This document shows positions 12,895 through 24,573 of a DNA stretch of 64,000 bases, one piece after another. The notes below the pieces were generated by a model. It was not told the DNA's origin and made no database searches. It worked only from the letters and a program-made list of their open reading frames with translations. Each line of letters begins with the position of its first letter. Positions within the stretch are counted from its first letter, which is position 1. The translations under genes were made by a program, and so were the position numbers. The stretch comes from Trichopria drosophilae (taxonomy: Eukaryota; Arthropoda; Insecta; Hymenoptera; Diapriidae): the NCBI GenBank assembly GCA_030407085.1, contig CM059587.1:72343001-72407000 (forward strand), in the 5' to 3' direction.

Positions 12895-13160
12895 TAGTAG
12901 AGTCCCGGTATATTTACGTCTTGATATATTTACGATACCCAGCATATTTGCCCAGTTCCGTCTCGTTATATTTACCTGTCGCCGCACTCTTATTCTCCCA
13001 CCTTGCGTGTTGGGGCCTCAGGAAGGGCCTGCTGTGACGTCAGGAACGTAACGCGACTGAGGAAAGTGGGAAAAGCGGCGCGCCCCTTCTTTTGACAAAT
13101 ATAAGGAGTCGGGAGGAGAAGGCGAGGAACTGAGCGGGCAAATATATCGGGACTCTACTG
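12895..13160 (+). mobile_element. pogo-like MITE, family 1 copy B
   Basis: The 266-bp copy starts TAGTAGAGTCCCGG (first base C changed to T), ends ..CGGGACTCTACTG and is flanked by TA. It has the same iterated TATATTTAC/TATTTGC subterminal motifs and CpG-rich centre as copies A, C and D. It ends about 530 bp upstream of the gene 2 ATG. Confidence 0.85.
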
Positions 13161-13659
13161 TATTATGAAATCATCAAGAAGCCATACATTACCCAATATA
13201 AAACTATAAATTGGGTTATTTAGAGTAGTAATGCTTATTAGCGCCACATTCACACATCTTGTTTAAGTTTATGCAAGTTTCATAAAACGGTATGAATTGC
13301 AGGAGAAAAGGCAAATTCAGACAGCTTTAATACTTATCGTAAGCCCATAATAAGACTTTAAAGAACTTTCTGTTTAAAGATATTAGTAATGTTCTATGTA
13401 CAAAAAAAAAAGTGACTTCATCTAGTTCTATTCTCAACACGTTTAAGTTACAATGTAATATGGTTATATGTAACTCGTAAAAATACACAAAATCTTCCTT
13501 ATGTTTGACCCAGATTTGAATGAAGCTCTGACTTAAATAATTTTTTCATTGTAAGCATATTTGCATATACGATAGCATACTGATCAAAGGTTAAAGTTTG
13601 TACTCCGTTTATTGATAAAGAAACTGCAGATGTTACGAATTCAACATTTCATTGAAAAG

Positions 13660-13664
13660 TCAGT
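13660..13664 (+). promoter_or_regulatory. Probable initiator of gene 2 (TCAGT)
   Basis: A TCAGT initiator lies here without an obvious TATA box about 30 nt upstream. It would give a 29-nt leader to the ATG at 13691. The in-frame ATG at 13670 would be only 8 nt from the start, which argues for 13691. Confidence 0.35.
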
Positions 13665-13690
13665 CTGCTATGATAAGTGGTCAGCTAATC

Positions 13691-16600
13691 ATGTCACGTG
13701 TCATTTTTGTCGTGTTCTCTCTGTATTGTTTTCAAGTAAGTATCGCTTTTATTTTTTGAGATACTTTATTTAAACATTTGAGACTTGCAACTATGTAGTT
13801 TATCGATAGGTCGAATATTATATTTTTAATTTAAATAAACAAATTTCGGAAAATCCCTTTACAATGGCATTTCTTTTGTACATTTCATTATTTTGCAAAT
13901 ATTGTTTCATACCCTCAGAAAATATCAAATACTTACTGCTACTAGTATTCCTCAGATGTCAAATGGGCGGAGTGTGGATGAACTTTCCTTACATGGACAC
14001 AAAATAATGGCAGATCTTGAAAATATACACTATGAACTTAGTTTGTACCAAATTAACTATCCAAAGGATTTGAAATACAAATTGTCAGCGATAAAGAATG
14101 ATACTGAACATGAAATTAATGAATTGATAGGAAATGCTTTGGGGAATGTAAAGGTAAGTAAAATAAACCAAGTAAACTATCCATGTTTAGGATTAGTATT
14201 AAGATACTTTAACAGACAAAATGTGTTAAATGCAAAGGTTGACTTGTTCTTATATTTTTAAACATTTCAATAACTTTTGTTGTAATTTACCAGCTGGATT
14301 TTTTAAAATAACAATATTCGTTACAGCAATCTAAAATTGATCTCTAAGTATATTCATTCTTTACAGTAATTCCACTTTAAATTCTACTTTCGTTAAATTT
14401 AATTAGATAACTTAACTCAACGTTTTCGGTAAACAAATTAAAAGTAAACAAATAACCTATCAATAACCCAATGGATTGGGTGAATCGTTAAAGGTTTTGT
14501 CATAATGTTTTACATTATTCAAGAAGCAAATTGAGGTAAAAGTACAACATTCTGTTCTAACTTAGTGTAACTTAAGTAGGTTTTAACGTGACAACTGAAA
14601 CTACGGGCTGGGGGAGCCACGAGGTAATTATTTCCGGTCGTTTGTTTTTCCACCTCTCATCGTGCTAGGATGTTAAAACTGTCATTTATCTACGTACAGT
14701 TAAGGTCCATATATTAATTAAAACAAAATTATCTTCTTGTTTCACATTATTTATTTATTTATTAAGGAGCAAATAATATAAGTGAATTCTCAAAGAACAA
14801 TCATACATACGGTTCTTTTAGACATTGAGATAAGTTATAAATAATTGATAGATATACGAATACTTACATTGTGCTTCGAGATTAGTAAATTTCATGTATA
14901 GTATTTCGACTAAAAACTAGAACGAACAATTAACAGCGTGGAAACGGTATACATGAAATTGACGTATATCTATATATTCTGAGTTGTTGGGGTCGATGAT
15001 TTGATTTCTAACAGCCACTCCAGAAATGTTCATACAACCATCAAATATTCATTTATTGTTAAAATTTTCAAATACTGAGCAGTTTTTTTTCCATAATTTA
15101 TCCATTTATCGTGGCCCTGGACGAACGACGTGGACGTGAGAAGTATTTAAGCCACTATTTTTTGTTTTAAAATTAGACAAATTGCAAGATTTGAGATAAG
15201 CGTATGAAAATTACTCCTCGAAAAATGTTTGGGTTCGCTGGTAACGAATCTGATGTTGGTGCCTCAAAATTCAAAATGGCCCATCCAAGACGGTGGACTA
15301 AAATTCTAAAGTTGTAATAAGCTCATGAAAATGACTATACGGGATTTTTTTTTGTCGCTGATCACGAATCCGAAGTCAGTTCTTCAACATCCTCGATACG
15401 TATTTTCATGGATATTACTTTTCTCATTTTTTTTCGCCATATTACATCTGCCACTTTATTATTGCAAGACCAGTATCGTATTTTTTATTGGCGATACCAG
15501 ATGAAGCCGGGAGGCTATTCAAATACATTTATGGTCACTATCTGAGATATGAGTGGTAGTTTTACTTCCATGTTATGAACTTGTTCTAAACATTAAGATA
15601 GTAAGGTGTATTATTTAGGTCTCATGGACATTTCATCGTCTTCCATTTCATCATCCCCCATTTCATCGTCCGCCATTTCATTGACTTCCATTCCATCGCC
15701 TTCCATTTCATCGCCTAGGGTACTTTATTTTCTGGGTCACTTGTCTAGGACACTTCATCGTTTGGACATTTCATGGTTTGGACATTTTATTGTCTAGGAC
15801 ACTTCCTGGTCCAGATACTTGATCGCCTGGACATTCCACTGTCTAGGATACTTCATCGTCTAGGACACTTCATCGTCTGGACATTTCATTGTCTAGGACA
15901 CTTCATCGTGTGGATACTTCATCGCCAAGAACACTTCATCATCTGGACATTTCATCGTCCAAAGCACCGGTGAAGCACTGCTGGAGAATCCCCCTATAAA
16001 TATCATCAACATGACGATGAAATGTTCAGATGATGAAGTATTCTAGACGATGAAATGGGGGACGATGAAACGGGGGACGATGAAATGGAAGACGATGGTC
16101 CGGGTACCATTATTTAAGATAATAATGCGAGCTATCGGACGATGCTTGTCGGTAATTTAAATATGCATCAGATGTAAGTCACAATTAACAGTTAGCTATT
16201 TTTTCTCCATGAATGCACAGTACTGAGAAATTTATTAACCCATCTGCAGTTTTTTTACAATGATAAAAACCTGCTATGATGGTGATATGTTATTGTTGCT
16301 AGAGCGGAATAGGAAAACTCTGGAAAGAAAACATCTAACAGCTATTTTTCAAGCAGATACAGACATTTATTTTCTTCTCTTTTTTCTTATACTTGTCAAC
16401 TATTAAATATTTGTCTATCGTATCACCAAGAAAATCTGTTGAAAATAGCTGTCTGTAAAATCATTTACATTCGAATTATGTACAGTTTCTTTTCCATGCT
16501 TCTAAGGTTGAAATATCATTATTGGAGTATCAAATCGCTGACGATCTTCCAGTCAAAAAATACAAAATTCATTGTCGGTAAATTCAGAATCTATTTATAT

Positions 16601-19600
16601 ACGATTCAGTTTCAAGTTACTGGTTACGATGCTGACAATAGAATGTAGACAAACTTAGAATATCTTGTATTATTTTTTGCCGTATTTTTATTCATGTAAT
16701 TTTATATTTTCTGTATCTGTATCAAGTTTAAATGTTATAAAAATGCTTATAAGTGAAAAATAATAATATATTTTACAGATATTGCTTGACGAAGCAAAAG
16801 AAAAAGGCGAAGATCCAATATATTGCCATAATGCAGCCAATGCCAAAATGAAGGAAATATCCACCAATGGTTTTATAAATTTGGAGTTATGCAGTCAGAT
16901 GAGTTTCGAAGAACTCAATCCTCTTTTGGCAAACATTGACAGTACAATTTCGGTAAGATCCTTATTGAATATGTTTTATATAAAAGTATAAAATGTGCAT
17001 TCTAATGACCCGAGCAAAATTAATTTCCTGCATATTGCTCAGGCCCTAATCCAGTAGTGATAAGCTTTTATAAAATGGTTACTATCTGATCAAGCCCTGC
17101 CATCAATCAAGATTTGCAACCAGGCATGCCTTATCAGAAGTTACAATATGATACCTGATCACTAAACTCGTATTTACCTTTAGTGTCTAATGATGACGGC
17201 AGAACCGTTTCGTCACATATTGAGAAAATGAATCAAACATTTTTAACACAAATTTCGATTCAAGAATTTCCAATTCTGAGTTTATAATCTAAGAGTAATT
17301 AGTGTTTCATATTAATAAAGTAAGAGACACTTATTCACAATACTCACATAATTGCCATGTTTTTAGTTGAAATTAATTTTCTGTTTTATATGATCAGACC
17401 CCTATGTATATTCAGGTAATCTGAATAAAAATTTAGTCCATAAAGAAATTCGGCACCCTATATATTCTATCAAATAAATGTTCAATATCTAATTTTAAAT
17501 TGATATTGTTTCCTTGTACATTTAAAAATTACTATATCATATTACCAATAACTTCATTTCCATTTCTGAGGGTCCACATTTTTGTTCATTCTAAAAACCT
17601 ACTTAATTTATCTAGGTCACTATAGTGTCTAAATGTATTTGGATAGTTATAATAACCAAACACGATGACTCTGTCATATCCTACTATCAAGTTTGCAGTT
17701 CCAACTATTTCATTTTTTTTTTCATGTAGAGATTGATAGTCAGCATTAGTCCTCGACATCTTTGACATCATTTGTTACAAAATTATAATCACACTAAACA
17801 AATCTTATGCAGACAAGATGTCAATGAAGATATAAAACATATAGTTAAACTGTTTTAAAAAAATATTTTAACCAATAACAATTGTCAAAATTACTGTAAA
17901 TTGTTATTTACACCTAGGAATAATAAGTCAAACTTAAGTTGGTATTATAATCGCACTATTGATAATCTGCGTGATGCTTCAGATATATATCTTAATAACA
18001 ATTTTTTGAAACGTTGGGTTACGTAGATAAATCAGATCAATCAAATTGTATAGTACTCAATGAAGATTGAGCACAATCATGGATTATTTTTGTAATCAGT
18101 ATCCACGAGACTTTTCATTCACAGCCACGCGACTTTAATGAATAGGCTCGAACATAATAACAATTTAGCGGTTAATTGATAAGATTTAGCGCATAAATAG
18201 CGATTGGAGTAATTTATCATCATCAAGATTGCGCAAAAGTGACACTCCTCGAAGAAGGTAAGCAGAGTACCAATGTAACTTGCTACCGGAGCAACGTTAT
18301 GCATCAACACAACAACAATTCAGTAGAAACTGTTTTGCAATTATGAGTCACTTTATAAGTGGTTACATGAATAATGTTTAACGTAATATGAAATGTCAAC
18401 AAGTGCACATAAAAAGTTAAGGGCAATCGGAAAACATTACTAAATGTTTGTTTATTTTTATCTACTCGATGTATTATGGCCTTTAAACATATAATTGTTG
18501 TTCTCGGATGCAGTGGAAATATATTGAAAGATAAAGTATATAATAGAAGAAATAATCATCTAAATAATATAAACAAATTAAAAAAATTCATTAGGGTTTA
18601 TAACTGTTTCGCGAACTTTCGTTAATTAGATACTGAAAAACGTATACTTCCTTCTGTTTCTAGGAATTTTAGCGAATGATAATAGGTTATTACAAATGCT
18701 TTTGTGTTACCTTATAAAATAATTAAAGAATACAAACAAACTAACGTAGTGAAAATTGTAAAAATATTTCCCTCAAATTTCTTCTGAATGTGTAATCACA
18801 CTCTTTATTTTTGGAACGCAGATTTTCAGGAGGTTAGAATTGACATGGAGTAATTTCATAAAGTTTTTAAATGTAATGTTAACCATTTATATTTTTGATA
18901 AACAACAATTAAACCTACACCCACACCGTTGTAACTAGTTTTTGTTGCGCTTTTCATCCGTTTATAAGAGATATCAAACAATATTTTCAAAATTTTTCAC
19001 ATTCTCACAAACCCCTTTTGGATTAATGAATGTAGATAAATGCCTATAATTAGATTTTAGAAAAATTAATAAAAACAATCCTTGTAACAAGTTTTTGTTG
19101 CCCTTTTCATCCGTTTTAAAGAGATATCAATCAATATTTTCAACATTTTTGACATTCTGACGAACCCTTTTTGAATTATTTTGTTATATGGATGGAACTC
19201 AACACCTATACTTGGATTTTAGAAAAACTAATAAAAACAATATTGTTAATAGTAAAACAGACACTATTAACAATGTTACTTTTTTTGTTAGGCGAACTAA
19301 AGCATAAATTTCGAATCCAGTCTGATTTTAAAATTGTGATTACTATGAAATTTCTTTTAAGACTTGAAAAATTGATGCAACATTGTGCTAACGTTTCCTA
19401 TTCCTATTTTTATTGTTTAATTAACAAATGCTCTGGGATATAAAATGTTGAACATGTGCTATGCTACTTTATAAAATATTTTTCTCAATAATTAATAATA
19501 CTACTAAAATGTGACATCTCTATTTAGCAACAAGTTAGCACACGATCTACGGAAAATAATCGATATGTGTTTTTTAATCGAAAAGGCAGAATGTTAAGGG

Positions 19601-21059
19601 TAGAAACTACCCTGTGTACTAATAAAACCATCTTAAAATACCGAAAAATATGCATGCACATATTAAGCAAAACTAGTTTTGCTAAAACCCAAAATGATGT
19701 AGCTAAATCGAAAATTGCGGGATTCAAAATTACAGATCAAATTTTAGCAAACTTTATTTCTTTCATAAAACTTCCTATCCAGGGACTCGTTGGGTAGCTG
19801 ATTTTGAATTTGAAATAACAGTTTCAAAATTCTAAATGGAGGATCAAAAACTCCGACTAAACTTTATAAACTTCGTTGAAATCAAAGATATCAAAATAGA
19901 TCCCATCATGCAATCCATGCAGACAAGTTTTGATGTCTCTCGTTCATCACATCTGTGTTCTGTGATAAAATTATCATAAAAATGGTTTATTTTTTATTTA
20001 ACTAAACACTTAAATTTCATAATTGCGAATGAAAATTGCCATACAGATACAGTTATTGTTTTAGAACAAGAGAAAATGTGTATGTACTTTTTTAGAATCC
20101 TTCTTTAGAATTTTTTATAATGGAGTGTAAAGTAGCAATTACATTTTTGGAATAGTCGAAAGTAGTGTCCCGGTATATTTGCGACTCGCTATATTTACGT
20201 CCCAGCATATTTGCCCTGTTCCATCTCGTTATCTGTCGCTTCTCTCTTTTCCCCCACTTTTCCGGCTGGGGCCTCAGGAAGTACCTGCTGTGACGTCACG
20301 AACCTAACGCGACTGAGGAGAGTGGGAGAAGCGGCGCCCCCTTCCTTGGACAAATATAAGGAGTCGGGAGGAGAAGGCGAGGAACTGAGCGGGCAAATAT
20401 ATCGGGACTCTACTGTATTTGCAATATTTTTTTTTTTTATCAATGACCGTGTTTAATCTTAAATTTAAACTCTTCACCGGTCAAAAAATTACTATTTAAG
20501 TATTTGCAATATCTTATCGAGACAATTATTATAATACTGATCAAAACAATAATGTATTATGTACGTAAGTCGCAATCCTTAACACTTTGTAAATGGATAT
20601 CCAGTATCTTATTCTTGTTTTATTCCACCAAAATTAGGATCTTTCTTTTCCATTTACAAAACGATATCACTCAGGATGTGCTCTAAGCTTTCTAGTTTTT
20701 TATGTTTAAAATTCATGCTTGGCGAGTTTCTAATTTAAATTTTATCCGTGCAGTTAACAAACGAAGCTATTCAAAACCTGGAACGTCTGTTGCTGGACTG
20801 TCCGGAAACCGATAAACCAAAGTTGGAGAGTTGCGTACAACGGCAAATAAACGACATCAACGTAGCAGTCGCAAACGTGATAAACGCCACCTTGACGATA
20901 GCCGATATTTCGAAATTCATTATGGTACGAGCAACAAGGAACTCAAAAACTTGCAACGAGGAGCTGGCGGAAAAAGTTCATCGAGATGCAAGGAAAGTTA
21001 CGGAAATGACCCACCAATGCATAGAAGCACGCGAATCGGAAAATTTAAAAATTTCATAG
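13691..21059 (+). CDS. Gene 2: secreted cysteine-patterned protein, 4 exons, 240 aa
   Basis: Join 13691-13735, 13956-14153, 16779-16952, 20754-21059 (stop TAG); GT/AG sites, all introns phase 0. Exon 1 (residues 1-15, MSRVIFVVFSLYCFQ) is the signal peptide. Exon 2 (16-81) is cysteine-free and helix-like. Exon 3 (82-139) is 174 nt, as in genes 1 and 3, with C97-x21-C119. Exon 4 (140-240) has C155-x10-C166 and C206-x21-C228. The distances C119 to C155 (36) and C166 to C206 (40) equal those in gene 1. Sequons are at N63 and N183. Role: an exported helical protein of unknown function, paralogous to genes 1, 3 and 4. Introns 2 and 3 are long (2.6 and 3.8 kb) and hold a foldback element (15618) and a MITE (20160). 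The exon 2 acceptor at 13955 was chosen because it alone keeps phase 0. An alternative upstream ATG at 13670 would add seven residues. Confidence 0.8.
15184..15430 (+). repeat. Diverged tandem duplication, ~123-bp unit
   Basis: Two adjacent units share the order TAAGC-CATGAAAAT-..-TCGCTG-..-ACGAATC-GA-GT-..-TTC. The first starts at about 15184 and the second at about 15308. The units resemble short repeats containing AAAATGGC..ATCCAAGA..GGTGGAC seen in insect genomes. Non-coding, within gene 2 intron 2. Confidence 0.5.
15618..16108. mobile_element. Foldback element 1, arms of ~16-bp GACATTTCATCGTC units
   Basis: Flanked by the perfect 8-bp direct repeat ATTATTTA (15610-15617 and 16109-16116). 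The ends are short inverted repeats (GGTCTCATGGAC.. / ..GGTCCGGGTACC). The left arm is a head-to-tail run of degenerate units such as CCATTTCATCGTC and GGACACTTCATCGTC. The right arm (16010-16095) is the same unit inverted (GACGATGAAATGG). It has no transposase frame; the apparent Ile/Ser-rich and His-rich frames are read-through of the units. The architecture recalls Drosophila FB elements, whose inverted repeats consist of tandem short units. It lies in gene 2 intron 2. Confidence 0.75.
18928..19243 (+). repeat. Tandem duplication, ~155-160-bp unit
   Basis: Unit 1 (18928-19080) and unit 2 (19081-19243) share TTTTTGTTGC..TTTTCATCCGTTT, AGATATCAA..CAATATTTTCAA and GATTTTAGAAAAA.TAATAAA in the same order. 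The second unit ends in a perfect 12-bp-arm hairpin (ATTGTTAATAGT / ACTATTAACAAT). Non-coding, within gene 2 intron 3. Confidence 0.6.
20160..20415 (+). mobile_element. pogo-like MITE, family 1 copy C (in gene 2 intron 3)
   Basis: About 256 bp. The right end ..CGGGACTCTACTG is intact and followed by TA; the left end is slightly decayed (AAGTAGTGTCCCGG). The interior closely matches copy B, including the subterminal TATATTTGC iterations and the CpG-rich centre. Long open frames on both strands here are not genes. Confidence 0.8.
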
Positions 21060-21265
21060 TTTTTATACTTTTATGAATTAATTTAGTTGTATAAATCCAA
21101 TTATAGTGTTTGTATTACGGTCAGTTATTAGTATAAGAAAAAATAATTTTGAGTACTTAGAATATTAAAATATATTATGAAAAATTAACCTTTGAATCTT
21201 CCTACCTAAAAATCTAAAGCTACTATTATATGGCATAGTAACTACATAATTAATGGAGCGATTAA

Positions 21266-21626
21266 GGAGGTTCTAAAGTGCTGGTCGGGTATGGTAGGAA
21301 TTTTCACTGAAAATCGTGAATAGAAAATGACTGAATGGATTTTTTAAACTTCCGGCTCTGTAAGGGAAATTGTATTACTATAGACCGCACTGTAGAAATT
21401 TCCAAGGAAATAATTAGAGAATATTCGGAATTAAATAAACATCACTTATTTGCGAAAATTCTCGGTCAGTTCTCAATTAATATCTTTGGTATTTTCTATG
21501 AAACTGCTTATAGCGCTTAGAATTACCCTTACAAAGCCCGAAGTTTAAAAATGTTATTCAGTCAACTTTTATTTACGTTTTTTAGTGAAAATTCCTATTT
21601 TACTGACGGACCACTTTAGAATCCCC
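21266..21626. mobile_element. Palindromic TTAA-flanked element, copy 1
   Basis: The element is almost wholly palindromic (GGAGGTTCTAAAGTG.. / ..CACTTTAGAATCCCC) and is bounded by TTAA at 21262-21265 and 21627-21630. A related copy lies at 52052-52416. TTAA duplication suggests a piggyBac-like mobiliser, but the termini are not diagnostic and no transposase is present. It starts about 200 bp downstream of gene 2. Confidence 0.65.
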
Positions 21627-22466
21627 TTAACTAGATTCATTAAAATATCATAAATGTGTGTAGTACAGGTATGTTTTTCCTGTACGTCGTTAAACTACTA
21701 AATATTAGAAAACACAGTGATATAAAATACTAGATCGTTGTTAAATACAAGTCAACTACTACAAATGGTATTGGGGACCACTTGACATTCAGTTTTAGAT
21801 ACAATTACAGTAGTGTTAGATATTATTTATAGTAGTCTTGGTAAAACAGTAAAATATCACTACATTAAAATGCTTTCGTATTTCGGCGTATATAAAATTT
21901 CTGCGCCCTTTATGGTAATGGGAGCGCCCATTAACTAATCTTGCGTGATGTATGTAATATTTTGCGGGGAAGCATCAGCAGAAATATGATTTTGATAGGT
22001 AGATCGGCATATTATTGTATTACGATTCTAAAAATCAAGATTGTGTTCAAAATGTTTTTTTGGAGTAAAATATGTAGATTATTATTCTAAAGTAGAAACA
22101 ATTATTATGCAACTCCTTAGTTTATAACATATGGATGTTTAGTGAATAAAACTAAATTTAAGATATATGGTTTCTGCCTAATTGAACTGTACAGTAACCA
22201 ATCATTACAATTTAGAACAACTCCTGCCTAAATTCTCTATCTCGCAGAACTGCTACATTCTAATATAACTAATACATAATTAATACAGTAACATACGTAA
22301 GTAATACGTTGAAGATGTGAGTCGCCTCATTATGAACAACGACTGAATTATACAATTGAATATTTTTTAAACAACGTGGCACTTACCTGTTTAGGTAAAT
22401 TATGTAAAGGCTCTTCGAAATACTGACGATCTCGATAAAATTATTTGTAATTTGAATATTATAATA

Positions 22467-22668
22467 CAGTAGAACCTTGGGACTTCTAAATTCACGAGAC
22501 TGAGTAACTCGGGACTTCTAATTTTAGTGCGCATGTGTTCTGCACAATTCTCAGTGCCGTAGGTTGACGAGGCATTTCCCCCGCTTTCGATATGTGTACC
22601 ACGTGACTTCGAAGTGACAAGGCTGGTTGTCCCGAAGTCCCGAATTTAGAAGTCCCGAGGTTCTACTG
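22467..22668. mobile_element. pogo-like MITE, family 2
   Basis: A 202-bp element with ~27-bp terminal inverted repeats (CAGTAGAACCTTGGGACTTC.. / ..CGAGGTTCTACTG), flanked by TA at 22465-22466 and 22669-22670. A second internal TCGGGACTTCTAA iteration lies about 30 bp in. CAGTAGAACCT ends with TA duplication are a classical pogo/Tigger signature. Non-coding. Confidence 0.85.
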
Positions 22669-23150
22669 TATCGATATATAACATGATGGTTTAGTCCATT
22701 TAAATCCTCCATAAATTGAAAAGTCAAAATAACAATGTGAAAAAGTGCCGATCGGGTTTTTCAGTTCGTTTCGGGATGTCGTCGGGTTATCCATTTCGCG
22801 ATCGTTTCCTACCGTTTGATAGAAATAAATTTGAATGTTAGTTGGCGGTTGATCATATTGCGTAACTTATTTTAAGCCCTTCCACCAGTCGTTAACAATA
22901 TTGTATAATGTAAATATAGAAATTATTTAAACAATTTTTTAAATTATGTGTAAAATTTACAATTAATGAATTTGTTTACGTCTCTCTGATCATCAGAACA
23001 TTTTTAGCCAAATTTTAAAATGGACATATGGATGGTTTTATTGTATGAAAACTCCACAAAAAAAGTGGACTGTACTTTTGACCGGAAATACATATTCCTT
23101 AGTATATTTTTCGATGCTGAATCCAAATTTGAGGTCAAAATATGAAGTTC

Positions 23151-23245
23151 CCCAATGGGCACGAAAGGACCCAAATGTTGCTAAAACGTTTCTGGAACGT
23201 TCTAACAACGTTTTAGAAACATTCGGGACTTTCGTGCCCATTGGG
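23151..23245. repeat. 95-bp palindrome (CCCAATGGGCACG ends)
   Basis: The arms CCCAATGGGCACGAAAG.. and ..CTTTCGTGCCCATTGGG are inverted copies with a short centre made of AACGTT-containing iterations (TAAAACGTT..AACGTTTTAG). Open frames on both strands across it come from the symmetry and are not genes. It is a small palindromic MITE between genes 2 and 3. Confidence 0.7.
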
Positions 23246-24475
23246 TCCCGACCGTTTTGGGGAGACAGATTTTTCGAAATTGAAAAAACAAACGGTGTTA
23301 CGGCAATTTTGATTCTGTATTTTTTGATTCTGTGGCTCAAAATACATAGAAAAACATATTTTAAATCTTCTTTCTCTTAGTTTCCACAAATTATAAGTAA
23401 CTCAAAATATACTCCGGGTGTTTTCGAGGTTATTTTAGAATTATGATTCAGCAATCGTCAGGAAAAATAAAACATAGGATATCAGTCTTAAATTGGGTCA
23501 TAAAATTTGTGTTAATTTGAAAATATTCATTAAACAATGTTAGCTCAATCTGAACTCAACTCTGGTATAGCATACGAATCCTGTTCTTGACACGAGAGTC
23601 ACTATTTCATCAGGACAGAACTAATTGTAGCACTTGATGAGAATCAGTTCTGTAATTGTCTTTTACTCTTCGAGGAACTCCGTAGAGTTGCCATAGATCT
23701 ATCAATTGCTTAAAAAATGCTTCGTATAAAATTACAAAATCATTACAAACAGTTATAGCTCCTATTAGCAATTTGTTCATGACAATTTATACTTTATTTC
23801 ATTTATAAAAAACCACTTCGAATATTTACAGCAATAACATTATTATAAGTAGTGTAATTAAAGGATGACCAATTGCTTAAAAGATTTATACTAATAAATT
23901 CATTACAAATTAAAGTAACTAATCAGGACTTCCTTTGGTTACTTTGAGTTTATCAAACTAGTAGCGACAATTACTCTGTATTACAGATAATCCAACGTAA
24001 AGTGAAAGCATTGATAAATGAAGATGAAGAACAAGACAAAATGCATTAAAACATCAAATAAACTGGTCTCGTAGAGATGAGGTGGTATTAAGATTTCAGC
24101 GTAAATATGGGAACAGCAGTGGAAGCCACAGGGTACACAAATAGAACATTTTTCAGAGTAAGTACTGCAAGGACTTAACATTTTGTTGGTTACAGAAACG
24201 CTACGCTTTTTGAGTAATAAATTACGTTTTGTATTAAATCAATAATTACTCTATAAGTTCATGTAATTGGAATAAATCACTTACAGTAATTATTTTTACT
24301 AAATCTATTATATAATCCAATAAAGTTTGCAAACCATCTTTAAAGAGCCTTATCCTAATTACCCGTGTTTACAGTTTAAGAAATAGAGTTGCACATTAAA
24401 AATGTTAATTAGTTTATGTCACATTTTGTAGAAATATGAAACATACCATTGTAAACACGATGGAATAATATATGA

Positions 24476-24483
24476 TATAAAAA
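24476..24483 (+). promoter_or_regulatory. Possible TATA box of gene 3
   Basis: A TATAAAAA lies 98 nt before the gene 3 ATG. No clear TCAGT initiator follows at the expected distance, so the assignment is weak. Confidence 0.3.
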
Positions 24484-24573
24484 ACCACCTGCAGATAATT
24501 CGATTTAAAGAGATTCCTCGCGCGAAAAATGCCAGTAGACTTCCGAATTAACTAGACAAACAATTGATTTAAT

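Noticed and set aside
13670..13672. Upstream in-frame ATG for gene 2
   Set aside because: Only 8 nt from the likely TCAGT start site; the ATG at 13691 gives a leader and signal peptide like the paralogues. It remains possible.
15606..15973. Ser/Ile/Pro-rich and His/Leu-rich frames
   Set aside because: Translations of the short units in foldback element 1.
20195..20456. ~80-codon frames on both strands
   Set aside because: They lie on MITE family 1 copy C and recur as shadows in the other copies.
20831..21076. 81-codon basic frame overlapping gene 2 exon 4
   Set aside because: Frame shadow of exon 4, which is supported by the cysteine framework and splice phase.
23038..23380. 100- and 111-codon frames on opposite strands
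   Set aside because: Symmetric reading through the 95-bp palindrome at 23151-23245; no other support.
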